From: Orbaceae bacterium ESL0727
GTDB taxonomy: Bacteria > Pseudomonadota > Gammaproteobacteria > Enterobacterales > Orbaceae
NCBI GenBank assembly: GCA_029433345.1
Contig: JAQTHY010000001.1
Span: 620,001-684,000, forward strand
Length of the DNA: 64,000 bases
Direction: 5' to 3'
Part shown: piece by piece, positions 48,964-61,278 of the stretch
Position numbering within the stretch: position 1 is the first letter of the stretch
Layout: each line of letters starts with the position of its first letter
Translations under genes and position numbers: made by a program
The notes under the pieces: generated by a model
Database searches by the model: none
Told to the model about the DNA's origin: nothing
What the model saw: the letters and a program-made list of their open reading frames with translations, nothing else

Positions 48964-50229
48964 ATGAATATTAAAACTAAACTTAAGATTGTCTTTTTCT
49001 TGCAGTTTTTTATTTGGGGGAGCTGGCTAATCACTTTAGGCTCTTACATGATCAATGTTTTGAAATTTACAGGGCTAGAAGTGGGCAGTGTCTATGGCAC
49101 AATGGGGATCGCCTCATTAATCATGCCAAGTTTGCTTGGTATTGTTGCTGATAGATGGATTCCGGCTAATCGGCTGTATATGCTGTGTCATTTGATCGGT
49201 GGTCTAGCGCTTTTCGTAGCAGCATCGGTGACAACACCATTAGCCATGATGTTTGTGATGTTAGTGCACTGTTTAGCGTTTATGCCAACAATCGCCATAT
49301 CAAATTCTGTTTCCTACCACTGCTTAGAATCTCGTGGACTCGATATTATTGCCGATTTCCCTAAAATTCGTGTATTTGGTACGGTTGGCTTTATTATTGC
49401 AATGTGGACGGTGAGCTTATTAAAATTAGAATTGAGTAATGATCAGCTCTATGTGGGTGGTGGGGCCGAAATATTACTTTGCCTTTTCACCTTAACAATA
49501 CCAAAGATCCCATTGGTGAAAGAGTCAACCGAGAAAACCGACCTTGTTAGTCTGCTTGGTCTTGATGCTTTTGTCTTACTTAAAGAGAAAAAACTGGCTA
49601 TCTTCTTTCTATTTTCGGTTTTCTTAGGTGCGGTATTACAGATAACCAATACATTTGGCAATCCATTTTTACATGATTTTGCTTTAGTGCCTGAATTTAA
49701 AGATAGTTTGGTTGTTGCGTATCCTTCCGTTTTATTATCAATCTCTCAAATATCAGAAGTGGTGTTTATCTTATTTGTTCCTTATTTTATGAAAAGATTT
49801 GGGATTAAATATGTGATGTTAATCAGTATGATCGCCTGGGCACTTCGTTTTGGACTGTTTGCATATGGTGATCCATCTCCGATTGGTTTTATTTTGCTGT
49901 TAGCCTCTATGATTGTCTATGGCTGTGCGTTTGACTTCTATAATATCTCGGGCTCCATGTATGTCGAAAAATCTGTTGATAGCAAGATTCGCAATAGTGC
50001 CCAAGGTTTATTTATGACTATGACAAATGGTATAGGCGCTTATTTAGGTTCTATGGCGAGTGGCTTTGTGGTGGATTATTTTACCTATAATGGCGTTCGT
50101 GACTGGCCTTCGATTTGGCTAATCTTTGCGGCTTACTCATTGGTTCTTGCCATTGTGTTCTTTATCGTTTTTAAAGATGACAATGGTGGCTTTAGTCATG
50201 ATGCGAAACATAACGGCGCATCAGCATAA
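48964..50229 (+). CDS. nupG: Nucleoside:H+ symporter NupG
   Basis: Imports purine and pyrimidine nucleosides across the inner membrane. NHS-family MFS protein of 421 residues with 12 helices. It closely matches E. coli NupG: LQFFIWGSWLITLGSYM, GIVADRWIPANR, DFPKIRVFGTVGFI, FGNPFLHDF, SISQISEVVFIL and MIVYGCAFDFYNISGS. It lies in the same direction as deoBD, 97 bases downstream. Confidence 0.95.
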   Translation: MNIKTKLKIVFFLQFFIWGSWLITLGSYMINVLKFTGLEVGSVYGTMGIASLIMPSLLGIVADRWIPANRLYMLCHLIGGLALFVAASVTTPLAMMFVMLVHCLAFMPTIAISNSVSYHCLESRGLDIIADFPKIRVFGTVGFIIAMWTVSLLKLELSNDQLYVGGGAEILLCLFTLTIPKIPLVKESTEKTDLVSLLGLDAFVLLKEKKLAIFFLFSVFLGAVLQITNTFGNPFLHDFALVPEFKDSLVVAYPSVLLSISQISEVVFILFVPYFMKRFGIKYVMLISMIAWALRFGLFAYGDPSPIGFILLLASMIVYGCAFDFYNISGSMYVEKSVDSKIRNSAQGLFMTMTNGIGAYLGSMASGFVVDYFTYNGVRDWPSIWLIFAAYSLVLAIVFFIVFKDDNGGFSHDAKHNGASA

Positions 50230-50239
50230 CGACCAAATA

Positions 50240-50266
50240 TGTACATACTGATTTTAAGTATGTACA
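50240..50266. terminator. Hairpin downstream of nupG
   Basis: TGTACATACT / AGTATGTACA form a perfect 10-bp stem with a 7-base loop, 10 bases after the nupG stop. There is no T-run, so it may be an attenuating or processing hairpin before cpdB. Confidence 0.55.
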
Positions 50267-50382
50267 TAGCGGATTATATCGTCCCTAAAAAGGGTAAAGG
50301 TTAGATTAATCATCGCAATAATTATGCAGATATTGTTCCAAGTCAGTGCAGCTGGTGATTAGTTTATATTCGGGAGAAGTAG

Positions 50383-52756
<2,374 letters not shown>

Positions 52757-52762
52757 TGATAT

Positions 52763-52786
52763 AAAAACTAAAAACTAAAAACTAAA
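52763..52786. repeat. Short tandem repeat (AAAAACT)n
   Basis: Three copies of AAAAACT plus a partial one, between cdd and the phosphorylase gene. Confidence 0.7.
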
Positions 52787-52917
52787 AAATTATCATGATA
52801 CAGATAAGGATAACGGATTTTACTGTGATCCTTCATTGACTGCGTGATAGGCAAATTATTCTATTTGAGGACCAGTTCCTTGATCAAAAAACTGAATTTT
52901 AATAAAGGATTTAACTT

Positions 52918-54219
52918 ATGAGAATTGTTGATATTATTGAAAAAAAACGCGATGGCGGTGTACTTTCAACTGAAGAAATTCAATTTTTTATCAAAAATTA
53001 TACGGAAGGCAAGATTCCTGATTATCAAATTAGTGCATTATTGATGGCTATCTATTTTCAAGGGATGACAGCTAAAGAGTGTGCAGATTTAACCATGGCC
53101 ATGATTCATTCAGGTGAAACCATTGATCTTTCATCGATTAAAGGCATTAAAGTTGACAAACATTCAACCGGTGGAGTGGGTGATACCACCACAATTGTTT
53201 TAGCGCCACTCGTTGCTGCACTTGGTGTTCCGGTTGCCAAAATGTCTGGTCGAGGACTCGGTCATACCGGTGGTACCAATGATAAGTTTGAATCAATCCC
53301 CGGTTTTAAAATTGAATTAACCAAACAAGAATTTATTAACCAAGTCAATACCGATGGTGTGGCTGTCATTGGTCAATCAGGTAACTTAACACCTGCAGAC
53401 AAAAAACTGTATGCGTTACGTGATGTGACCGGTACGGTTAACTCCATTCCCTTAATTGCTAGCTCAATTATGAGTAAAAAATTGGCAGCAGGTGCCGATG
53501 CAATTGTCCTTGATGTGAAAACCGGGGACGGTGCATTTATGAAAACCGATGAAGATGCACAAAAATTGGCGCACGAGATGGTCAATATTGGTAATAATAT
53601 TGGTCGTCGTACGATGGCCATTATTTCTGATATGTCACAGCCACTTGGTTTTGCAATTGGTAACGCACTGGAAGTCAAAGAGGCGATTGATACCTTGCGT
53701 GGGCATGGACCGAAAGATTTGACTGAACTTGTTCTAACGCTAGGTAGCCAAATGGTTGTGTTAGCCGGTAAAGCGGCAACACTTGATGAAGCGCGCCAAA
53801 AACTCCAACAAGTGATCGCTGATGGTCGTGCAATTGAAAAATTAAAAGTATTAATTAAGGCGCAAGGTGGCGATAGTTCTGTGGTTGATCATCCGGAAAA
53901 GCTCCCAACCGCTGCTTATCAAGTTGAGTTATTAGCTAAACAGTCTGGATATGTATCAAAAATTATTGCCGATAAAGTCGGTGTTGCGGCTATGCAATTG
54001 GGTGCAGGACGTGCCACAAAAGATGATATTGTGGATCCAAGTGTTGGTATTGTATTACATAAAAAAGTGGGTGATAAAGTTGCCGAAGGTGAATCATTAT
54101 TAACCATTCATAGCAATACCCAGGCACTGGATGCGATTAAAGCTAAACTTTATGAATGCATATTTATTTCTGATAGTGCCAAAGAACCGACTTTGATTCA
54201 TAAAATAATCACACAATAA
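52918..54219 (+). CDS. pdp: Pyrimidine-nucleoside phosphorylase (Firmicutes type)
   Basis: Phosphorolyses uridine, thymidine and deoxyuridine. Type II nucleoside phosphorylase of 433 residues with the family signature [11 protein letters not shown], the phosphate/pyrimidine-site [12 protein letters not shown], and [22 protein letters not shown]. The whole sequence follows Bacillus Pdp (MRMVDIIIKKQ..., [40 protein letters not shown]) far more than E. coli DeoA thymidine phosphorylase. With the short cdd beside it, this suggests acquisition from a Firmicutes source or an old shared lineage. Confidence 0.92.
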   Translation: MRIVDIIEKKRDGGVLSTEEIQFFIKNYTEGKIPDYQISALLMAIYFQGMTAKECADLTMAMIHSGETIDLSSIKGIKVDKHSTGGVGDTTTIVLAPLVAALGVPVAKMSGRGLGHTGGTNDKFESIPGFKIELTKQEFINQVNTDGVAVIGQSGNLTPADKKLYALRDVTGTVNSIPLIASSIMSKKLAAGADAIVLDVKTGDGAFMKTDEDAQKLAHEMVNIGNNIGRRTMAIISDMSQPLGFAIGNALEVKEAIDTLRGHGPKDLTELVLTLGSQMVVLAGKAATLDEARQKLQQVIADGRAIEKLKVLIKAQGGDSSVVDHPEKLPTAAYQVELLAKQSGYVSKIIADKVGVAAMQLGAGRATKDDIVDPSVGIVLHKKVGDKVAEGESLLTIHSNTQALDAIKAKLYECIFISDSAKEPTLIHKIITQ

Positions 54220-54230
54220 GCGTCGGTAAT

Positions 54231-54252
54231 AAGGTGAGTCTTGACTCACCTT
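54231..54252. terminator. Hairpin downstream of pdp
   Basis: AAGGTGAG-TCTTGA-CTCACCTT is a perfect 8-10 bp inverted repeat 11 bases after the stop codon. It lacks a T-run. Confidence 0.6.
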
Positions 54253-54361
54253 AATTGGCGTCAATCTGCATTAGGTAGTGCTTGATTATGTCACTTTTTA
54301 TGATGTCAATGCGCTGATAAACGCGATAACAAGTACCGATATTGGGTTGTAACGTTACCGG

Positions 54362-54403
54362 TGAAATATTACTTTTGAAATATTGCTTGTGAAATATTAG
54401 CTG
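54362..54403. repeat. Three 14-bp tandem direct repeats upstream of ushA
   Basis: TGAAATATTACTTT, TGAAATATTGCTTG and TGAAATATTAGCTG in direct succession with 14-base period, ending 38 bases before the ushA start. Confidence 0.8.
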
Positions 54404-54441
54404 TGACATGGATAATTGATACAGACTTTGGGGAAGTATAA

Positions 54442-56121
54442 ATGAAGTATTTAAGATCATCTTTGTGTACCATTTTTAGATCGTGGTTAGTGGTAACCTT
54501 ATTATTTTCATCGCCAGTGTTTGCTGATGCGACGATAACGACTTGGGAAAAAGATAAACCTTATCAAATCACTATTTTGCATACCAATGATCATCATGGA
54601 CGATTTTGGCATAATGATATTGGCGAATATGGATTAGCCGCGCAAAAAACAGTGGTCGATGAGATTAGAGCTGAGGTAGAACAAAAAGGTGGGCAACTGC
54701 TTTTATTATCGGGTGGCGATATCAATACAGGTGTGCCTGAGTCAGATGCATTAAATGCCGAACCTGATTTCAAAGGTATGAATAAAATCGGTTATGATGC
54801 GATGGCTGTTGGTAATCATGAGTTTGATCATGATCTTTCGGTCATTCGTGAACAACAAAAATGGGTGGATTTTCCTTTCTTATCCGCCAATATTTATAAT
54901 AAACAAAATGGTACTCGTGTTTTCGAGCCGTATAAAATATTTAATAAACAAGGTATTAAGATCGCTGTTTTTGGATTAACGACTGATGACACGCCCATTT
55001 TAGCTTCGCCTAAAAATATCGACGGACTTGAATTCCGTAAAACCTTACCTGAAGCGAAAAAAGTGATTGCCGAAATCAAAACCCGTGAAAAGCCTGATGT
55101 GATTTTAGCGGTTACCCATATGGGGCACTATCCTGATGGTAATCACGGTTCAATGGCGCCGGGCGATGTGACTTTAGCGCGTGGTTTACCAGCGGGTGAT
55201 TTAGATATGATTGTCGGTGGCCATTCGCAAAATCCAGTTTGTATGGCAAAACCAAACCAACGTATTACCCATTACGAACCCGGTTCACCTTGTGTGCCTG
55301 ATCAGCAAAATGGGACGTGGATTGTGCAAGCACACGAGTGGGGGAAATATGTTGGTCGCGCTGACTTTATTTTCTTAAATGGTAAATTGACATTACAAAA
55401 CTATCAGTTAATCCCGATTAATCTGAAAAAAGAAGTCGATAATGGCAATGGCACTAAACGCCTAGAATATTATACGAAAGAGATCGCGCAAAATAGCGAA
55501 ATGTTAGATTTGCTTACCCCTTATCAAGAAAAAGGCCAACAGCAATTATCGGTGGTTGTTGGGAAACTTGAAGGGTATTTAGAAGGGGCGAGAGATAAAG
55601 TTCGCTATCAGCAAACCAATATGGGACAGATGCTATTAGCGGCATTTATTGCGCGAACCAATGCTGATATTGGCATAATATCAGGTGGCATGATTCGTGA
55701 TTCCATGATTGAGGGAAATATTACCTATCGTGATATCCTTAAAGTAGAGCCATTTGGCAATAGTGTTGTCTATTTTGACTTAACAGGCAAAGCACTGTTT
55801 GATTATCTACAAGTTGCGGTCGATAAAAAACCAGGCGCAGGTGCGTATGCTCACTTTAGAAATGTGACGATGACATTAGAAAACGGCAAAATTGTTGCAT
55901 TAAAGGTGAAAGGACAACCGGTACAGCTAGATAAAACGTATCGTATTGCCACATTAGATTATTTGGCGATGGGTGGCGATGGTTATCCAAAAACAGATAC
56001 ATTGCCAACTTATGTTAATACAGGCTATCTTGATGCGGATGTGATCAAACAGTATATTGAGCACAATTCACCTATCAAAGCCTCGGATTATGAACCCACT
56101 GAATCTATTATTCGTCGTTAA
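54442..56121 (+). CDS. ushA: Periplasmic UDP-sugar hydrolase/5'-nucleotidase UshA
   Basis: Splits UDP-sugars and 5'-nucleotides in the periplasm. It has a signal peptide (ends VFADA near residue 30), then ILHTNDHHGRFW, LLSGGDINTGVPESD, GNHEFDHDL, THMGHYPDGNHGS and GGHSQ metal motifs, and the C-terminal substrate domain with VEPFGNSVVYFD and GGDGYP. The 559-residue sequence is collinear with E. coli UshA. It is the third exported nucleotidase in the region. Confidence 0.95.
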   Translation: MKYLRSSLCTIFRSWLVVTLLFSSPVFADATITTWEKDKPYQITILHTNDHHGRFWHNDIGEYGLAAQKTVVDEIRAEVEQKGGQLLLLSGGDINTGVPESDALNAEPDFKGMNKIGYDAMAVGNHEFDHDLSVIREQQKWVDFPFLSANIYNKQNGTRVFEPYKIFNKQGIKIAVFGLTTDDTPILASPKNIDGLEFRKTLPEAKKVIAEIKTREKPDVILAVTHMGHYPDGNHGSMAPGDVTLARGLPAGDLDMIVGGHSQNPVCMAKPNQRITHYEPGSPCVPDQQNGTWIVQAHEWGKYVGRADFIFLNGKLTLQNYQLIPINLKKEVDNGNGTKRLEYYTKEIAQNSEMLDLLTPYQEKGQQQLSVVVGKLEGYLEGARDKVRYQQTNMGQMLLAAFIARTNADIGIISGGMIRDSMIEGNITYRDILKVEPFGNSVVYFDLTGKALFDYLQVAVDKKPGAGAYAHFRNVTMTLENGKIVALKVKGQPVQLDKTYRIATLDYLAMGGDGYPKTDTLPTYVNTGYLDADVIKQYIEHNSPIKASDYEPTESIIRR

Positions 56122-56161
56122 GGTGGAGAAATAGGCGGTACTAATTAATAAAATATGGGGT

Positions 56162-56203
56162 CATTGTTATGCGAACCAACACAAGGAATCAGTCATAACA
56201 ATG
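56162..56203. terminator. Hairpin downstream of ushA
   Basis: CATTGTTATG and CATAACAATG form a 10-bp stem with a 22-base loop, 40 bases after ushA, flanked by a further GGG/CCC pairing. The remaining spacer to hemH is AT-rich with degenerate AACTAAATTAATTAAAA-type repeats. Confidence 0.5.
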
Positions 56204-56300
56204 TACCCTAAATTACAATGTGCCCTAAATGAATCGCAACTAAATTCATCAACACGACATTAATTAAAACTAAATTAATTAAAAACAGTAAACGAATCGC

Positions 56301-57269
56301 TTACTGTAAAACGTCTTTAAGCAGATCCCACACTAATTTAACCTGTAGATCGGTATCATTTAATGCCGGAATGTAGGAAAAGCGCTCTCCTCCTGCCGCC
56401 AAAAATATTTCACGATTCTCATCATCAATTTCATAGAGTGTTTCGATACAATCGGCAGAAAAGCCGGGGCAGATAACGTGTACATGTTTAATGCCTTCTT
56501 TGGCCATTTGTGTCAGCAAGTGGCTGGTATTAGGCGTGGTCCATTCACCTTTCCCAAATTTAGATTGATACGCCATTTTAACTGGAATATCGGGATGATT
56601 GTGTTGCAATTTTTGCGCTAATCGTTGTGTGGTAAGTTCACAACGCTGTGGATAAGCATCATGCCGCTTGGTGATATATTTGATCGGAATGCCGTGATAG
56701 GAGAGCACGAGTGCATCGGGTTTGCCTTGCGCGGCAAACGCTTGCTCGATTTGTATATAGAGCGCATCGATATAACTAGGGTGATCAGCATAATCATAGT
56801 GATAATTGATTTCGGCACCGATTTTTTGTTTATCAACAATCAGCTTAATTTTGTCGAATACGGCCTGGGTCGTTGTGGTCGAGTATTGTGGAAATAAAGG
56901 TAACACAGTGATTTTTTTACACTGTTGCAGTTTATTGAGGGCGGATAATATCGCCGGTTGGCCATATGTCATTGCCAATTCACATTGGATGGGTGTTTTA
57001 GTTGGTTGGTTAGTCTGTAATTTTTGGCAAAGTGATTGGCTGTAATAGGCTAAGGGTGATTGCGCATTAATCCAAATTTTTTGGTAATGCTGCATAATAT
57101 AAGGGACACGTTTTGGTAAGATGATCCCATGTAAAATGGGATACCAGATGAGTGGATTGAGATCAACAACATGGCGATCATGTAAAAATTCAGCCAAATA
57201 GTCTTTGATCGCCGTTTTTGTCAATGCACTTGGCGTCCCTAAATTGACCAATAATAGACCTTGCTCCAT
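56301..57269 (-). CDS. hemH: Ferrochelatase
   Basis: Inserts ferrous iron into protoporphyrin IX, the last step of haem synthesis. The 322-residue protein has the N-terminal GLLLVNLGTPSAL, SPLAYYSQ, LPLFPQYSTTTT, the metal-site histidine in LVLSYHGIPIKYI and the CPGFSADCIETLYEI segment. It is the last gene of an orn-waaA-hemH unit, 21 bases after waaA. The ATG is preceded by GGAGAGG. Confidence 0.96.
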   Translation of the reverse strand: MEQGLLLVNLGTPSALTKTAIKDYLAEFLHDRHVVDLNPLIWYPILHGIILPKRVPYIMQHYQKIWINAQSPLAYYSQSLCQKLQTNQPTKTPIQCELAMTYGQPAILSALNKLQQCKKITVLPLFPQYSTTTTQAVFDKIKLIVDKQKIGAEINYHYDYADHPSYIDALYIQIEQAFAAQGKPDALVLSYHGIPIKYITKRHDAYPQRCELTTQRLAQKLQHNHPDIPVKMAYQSKFGKGEWTTPNTSHLLTQMAKEGIKHVHVICPGFSADCIETLYEIDDENREIFLAAGGERFSYIPALNDTDLQVKLVWDLLKDVLQ

Positions 57270-57290
57270 ATCCTCTCCAAAATGTGATTT

Positions 57291-58559
57291 TTATTGCGGT
57301 AAGTAGCCCTTAATCAGGGTAAGTAGACGATCTAACGCACCTTGGTTCTGCTTGAGAATTTGGTAGCTATTTTCGCCGATCTGCGTTCTATAGTGTGGAT
57401 CTTTGAGTAATTTATCAATAACAGAATAGAGGCTTGCAGTGGTATTGTCACAAATGATCATCCCATTAGCAGCAAGTAATTGCTCACCAATGACTTTAAA
57501 GTTGAAGAAATGCTCGCCCATAATAATGGGCAGATGATGTAACGCTGGTTCGAGTGGATTGTGTCCGCCGCGTTCAATTAAGCTGCCGCCAATAAACGCA
57601 ATGTCGGCTAAGCCGTATAGTTGCATTAACTCGCCCATCGTATCACCTAGAACCACTTGCGTTTGCGCAGTGAGTACACCCTTTTGGCTAAGACAACAGT
57701 AGGAGAGTTGCTGGTCACGAATTAATTTTTCGACAGTTCTAAAACGTTCAGGGTGACGCGGAACCAGAATTAACAGTAAATCGGGATAAGTGGTCAATAA
57801 TTGTTTAAAGGTGGCTAAAATGCGTTCATCTTCACCCGTATGAGTGCTAGCGGCGATCCAAACTGGACGTTTGATCTGCCATTGTGCTTTTAACGCTGCG
57901 ATGCGCTGTTTTTGTTCATTGGTCAAATGAATGTCGAATTTAATACTACCGGTAATAGCTAGCTGGTTAGCCGGTAAGCCTAATTGCAGAAATCGATCAC
58001 CATCAGCGCGGTTTTGGGCAGCAATCAGGGGGATTTTGGTCAGTAAATGACGAATCGTATTCCCTAATTTAGCATAACCTTTTGCTGAGCGAGCCGATAA
58101 TCTCGCATTGGCAATAATTAACGGAATATGCCGTTTATGCAGCTGACAAATCAGTGTTGGCCATAATTCGGTTTCCATAATAATCACTAATTTAGGACGC
58201 AGTTGTGAGAGAAAGCGGTGCATGGCATCTGGGAGATCATAAGGCAGATAGACATGACTAACACGATCACCTAACAGCGTTGTGACGCGCTCAGAACCCG
58301 TTGGTGTCATGGTGGTGACGGTAATGGGGTATGTAGGGTATATTTTTTGTAAAGCCTGGATAAGGGGTATGGCCGCGACGGTTTCACCGACCGAAACAGC
58401 ATGGACTAAAATACCGTCAGGTTTGACTTTGTCTTTGCAAAAACCGTAACGTTCGGCAATACGTTTTCGATAGGCCGGTATTTTTCGGCTGCGCCATAAT
58501 AGGCGTAACCAAATTAAGGGTTGGATAAGGTAGAGTAAGACAGTATATACAATCTGCAT
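57291..58559 (-). CDS. waaA: 3-deoxy-D-manno-octulosonic acid (Kdo) transferase
   Basis: Adds Kdo residues to lipid IVA in the inner core of lipopolysaccharide. GT30 glycosyltransferase with an N-terminal membrane anchor, HAVSVGETVAAIPLI (catalytic glutamate region), VTTMTPTGSERV, METELWPTLI, LVPRHPERF and FIGGSLIERGGHNPLEPA. I take the ATG at 58559 (422 residues) rather than the TTG two codons earlier. It starts a few bases after the orn stop. Confidence 0.96.
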   Translation of the reverse strand: MQIVYTVLLYLIQPLIWLRLLWRSRKIPAYRKRIAERYGFCKDKVKPDGILVHAVSVGETVAAIPLIQALQKIYPTYPITVTTMTPTGSERVTTLLGDRVSHVYLPYDLPDAMHRFLSQLRPKLVIIMETELWPTLICQLHKRHIPLIIANARLSARSAKGYAKLGNTIRHLLTKIPLIAAQNRADGDRFLQLGLPANQLAITGSIKFDIHLTNEQKQRIAALKAQWQIKRPVWIAASTHTGEDERILATFKQLLTTYPDLLLILVPRHPERFRTVEKLIRDQQLSYCCLSQKGVLTAQTQVVLGDTMGELMQLYGLADIAFIGGSLIERGGHNPLEPALHHLPIIMGEHFFNFKVIGEQLLAANGMIICDNTTASLYSVIDKLLKDPHYRTQIGENSYQILKQNQGALDRLLTLIKGYLPQ

Positions 58560-58565
58560 GGTCAA

Positions 58566-59129
58566 TTAATTGTGAAGATTAAAGAAATGTTGGCGATAGT
58601 AACTAAGTTCAGCAATTGAGTCGCGAATATCATCTAAAGCTTGATGTGAACTCTGTTTGCTGATCTCTTTTAAGATACTTGGTTTCCAGCGTTTCGCTAA
58701 CTCTTTTATCGTACTGACATCTAAATAACGATAATGAAAATAACGTTCTAATTTCGGCATATAATTAAACAGAAAACGGCGATCTTGCCCAATAGTGTTA
58801 CCACAAATGGGTGAGCAATTTTCGGGTACCCACTGTTTTAGAAAGGCGATGGTTTGCGCTTCCGCTTCCGCTTCGCTAATGGTACTGTTGCGAACGCGCT
58901 CAATCAGCCCCGATTTACCGTGTGTATTTTGGTTCCACGCATCCATTAGCGCCAGTTGCTGTTCAGTCTGATGAATGGCAATAACAGGGCCTTCGGCAAG
59001 AATGTGCAGGTCAGAATCGGTCACAATAGTGGCAATTTCGATAATACGATCAGTAACAGGGCTAAGTCCTGTCATTTCTAAATCGATCCAGATAAGATTG
59101 TTTGAATTAATTTGATTTTGTTTAGTCAT
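58566..59129 (-). CDS. orn: Oligoribonuclease
   Basis: 3'-5' exonuclease that degrades 2-5 nt RNAs and pGpG. DEDDh fold with [10 protein letters not shown] (Exo I), [16 protein letters not shown] (Exo II) and [14 protein letters not shown] (Exo III). It has 187 residues. It is divergent from rsgA, the same arrangement as in E. coli, and is the first gene of the orn-waaA-hemH unit. Confidence 0.97.
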   Translation of the reverse strand: MTKQNQINSNNLIWIDLEMTGLSPVTDRIIEIATIVTDSDLHILAEGPVIAIHQTEQQLALMDAWNQNTHGKSGLIERVRNSTISEAEAEAQTIAFLKQWVPENCSPICGNTIGQDRRFLFNYMPKLERYFHYRYLDVSTIKELAKRWKPSILKEISKQSSHQALDDIRDSIAELSYYRQHFFNLHN

Positions 59130-59378
59130 TTTTCAGGTTATCTATTTTTCTTTTGATGCTGAGTAGTGTAGCATAATTGATAAGTTGTTTGAGCAAAAAT
59201 TAGTAGCTAATTCACCCTAAGATTGGCGAACATCGCGTATTAATACAAAGAGATTGGTGATTAAGCGTGATGCTTGATTAACTCTTTTTTGTGTATTGGA
59301 CAATCTTTTTATTAAAAGATATCGTGTATTAGACATTGTGTTTATTAACACCTCTAACTTATTGAAAGACGGTAGACT

Positions 59379-60404
59379 GTGGCGAAAAATCAACTCTCTC
59401 AAAATCAAAGAAGGCGCGTTGCCGCTAAACATCAAGAACGTTTGCAAACTCGGCAGGATGAGGATCTCTCTCGCTTTTCTCTCCCTAATGATGGGGTTGT
59501 GGTGAGCCGTTTTGGTAAATCAGCTGATATTGAAAATGCAAGCGGACAGATTTTCCGTTGTAGTATCCGTCGTACGCTACCTTCACTGGTGACGGGTGAT
59601 AAAGTTGTTTGGCGAGAAAGTATTGAGCCCAATACTAATGGTATCGTTGAAGCGGTTTATCCCCGTCGTTCTGAACTGGTTCGTCCTGATTTTTATGATG
59701 GTATTAAGCCGGTCGCAGCGAATATTGATCAGATTGTGATTATCTCATCTGTCTTGCCTGAATTATCATTAAATATTATTGATCGCTATTTAATTGCCTG
59801 TGAAGCGACTGATATTCCGCCCATTATTGTACTAAATAAAGTGGATCTGTTAACCGCGGAGCAGCGTCTAGCAGTCGAAAAAAAGTTGGCGATCTATACT
59901 GATATTGGTTATCAACTGTTAATGATTTCGTGCCAAAACCAACAAGGAATCGATCAGTTACTGACATGTTTATCGGGTAAAGTGTCAATTTTAGTCGGGC
60001 AATCTGGTGTAGGAAAATCGACGATTATTAATCAGCTGTTGCCCCATCAATCCTTAGCAGTAACCGGTGACGTGTCTACATTATCGGGATTGGGCCAACA
60101 CACCACGACGGCCACCAGGCTTTATCATTTGCCAACCGGCGGCGATATTATTGATTCACCGGGGATTCGTGAATTTGGCTTATGGCATTTAGAACCAGAA
60201 CAGGTGATAGCCGGATTTAAAGAGTTTGCTCACTATGTAGGGCAGTGCCAATTTCGAGATTGCAATCACCTTGATACACCGGGCTGTGCTTTACAACAGG
60301 CAATGCAAGAAGGTCATATTATACCGTCACGTTTTGATAACTATCATCGGATTTTGCAGTCAATGCAAGAAGTAAAATCACGTACCAACAAACGATATAA
60401 GTAG
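59379..60404 (+). CDS. rsgA: Small ribosomal subunit biogenesis GTPase RsgA
   Basis: Circularly permuted GTPase assisting late 30S assembly. OB-fold N-terminal domain, then G4 NKVD, G1 [13 protein letters not shown]2 and G3 DSPGIREFG, and a C-terminal zinc finger ([16 protein letters not shown]). Basic N-terminus [19 protein letters not shown], as in E. coli. GTG start at 59379. It has 341 residues. Confidence 0.96.
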   Translation: MAKNQLSQNQRRRVAAKHQERLQTRQDEDLSRFSLPNDGVVVSRFGKSADIENASGQIFRCSIRRTLPSLVTGDKVVWRESIEPNTNGIVEAVYPRRSELVRPDFYDGIKPVAANIDQIVIISSVLPELSLNIIDRYLIACEATDIPPIIVLNKVDLLTAEQRLAVEKKLAIYTDIGYQLLMISCQNQQGIDQLLTCLSGKVSILVGQSGVGKSTIINQLLPHQSLAVTGDVSTLSGLGQHTTTATRLYHLPTGGDIIDSPGIREFGLWHLEPEQVIAGFKEFAHYVGQCQFRDCNHLDTPGCALQQAMQEGHIIPSRFDNYHRILQSMQEVKSRTNKRYK

Positions 60405-60433
60405 ATGATTGATGCAAAATTGCGCCGATGATT

Positions 60434-60491
60434 CTCTGCAAAACAGTCTCTGTAACATATTCTCTGTAAAATAGTTCCTGTAAATTAGTTT
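60434..60491. repeat. Degenerate 14-15 bp tandem repeat, four copies
   Basis: Successive units CTCTGCAAAACAGT, CTCTGTAACATATT, CTCTGTAAAATAGTT and CCTGTAAATTAGTTT downstream of rsgA. Confidence 0.7.
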
Positions 60492-60551
60492 CAGCGGAAT
60501 TTAGCTCAATGCGGGTATGGAATAATGCGTTGCCTAACGCGTCATTTAAGC

Positions 60552-60611
60552 AGTTGTCTAAGTAGTTATCTGAATAGTTATCTAAACAATTACCTAAACA
60601 GCTGCCTATCA
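60552..60611. repeat. Degenerate 12-bp tandem repeat, five copies
   Basis: Five successive units: AGTTGTCTAAGT, AGTTATCTGAAT, AGTTATCTAAAC, AATTACCTAAAC and AGCTGCCTATCA. On the minus strand they fall inside an open frame (60319-60615) that reads as four-residue repeats, but that frame overlaps rsgA and looks like a by-product of the repeats. Confidence 0.75.
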
Positions 60612-60652
60612 GCAATAGTTAGCGCAATACTCTATCAACAGCTAATCACTGA

Positions 60653-61198
60653 TTATTGATTCTTTAATGCAAAGCCGATGGTGACATAAGCCCAGCCTTG
60701 GAAGATTAAATCAATGCCCAAAAACATGCCTAAAATCCACAAACTGTTACCCGGCCAACCTAACACAATTAATAGACCAAGAATAAAGGTGATTATACCT
60801 GATGTTAATAACCATCCCCAACGTGGATAATTGCGGTTACTTAGTGCAGCTAATGTTTGGGTAATCCCACTCATCATTAATAAAAATGAGAGAACTAAGG
60901 TGAGTGCTGAAGAGACTTCGACCGGTTGGGCAAAAGCGAGCAAGCCGACAATAATATATAATACGCCCAATACAGCCCATAATACCGTTTCGCCAAAGCC
61001 TTTGATGTAGAAAGAGTGAAACGCTTGCGCGATACCGGCAATAAAGAGTAATGCACCGATAAAGTAGACAGAAAAAACAGTGGCGACAAATTGATAACTT
61101 AATGCGAAACAGCCCAGTATGATTAAAACAATGCCGATGCCGATGAACCAATTAGATCGGTTCGGTAAGTTTTCAGTATTTTTTAGTTCAGATATCAT
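60653..61198 (-). CDS. HdeD-family acid-resistance membrane protein
   Basis: Six-helix inner-membrane protein (DUF308) of 181 residues, related to HdeD, which supports acid resistance at high cell density in E. coli. Typical features are the repeated hydrophobic helices, GILLxxxGI-like turns and the RWGWLLTSGIITFILGLLIV segment with WPGNSLWILG. ATG 61198 has AGGAAAG upstream; a longer reading from 61234 is unsupported. It lies beside dauA, another gene linked to acidic growth. Confidence 0.82.
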   Translation of the reverse strand: MISELKNTENLPNRSNWFIGIGIVLIILGCFALSYQFVATVFSVYFIGALLFIAGIAQAFHSFYIKGFGETVLWAVLGVLYIIVGLLAFAQPVEVSSALTLVLSFLLMMSGITQTLAALSNRNYPRWGWLLTSGIITFILGLLIVLGWPGNSLWILGMFLGIDLIFQGWAYVTIGFALKNQ

Positions 61199-61278
61199 TT
61201 TCTTTCCTATCGTATGAGTAGTTATGTGTACCACATTATATGTGGGTCCCTCGATCCGAATAAAACGGCCATCGGAAA

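Noticed and set aside
60319-60615. Minus-strand 98-codon frame with four-residue repeats (CLGN, CLDN, YSDN, YLDN)
   Set aside because: Its repeats follow from the 12-bp tandem DNA array, it overlaps the 3' end of rsgA, and it has no ribosome site or known domain.
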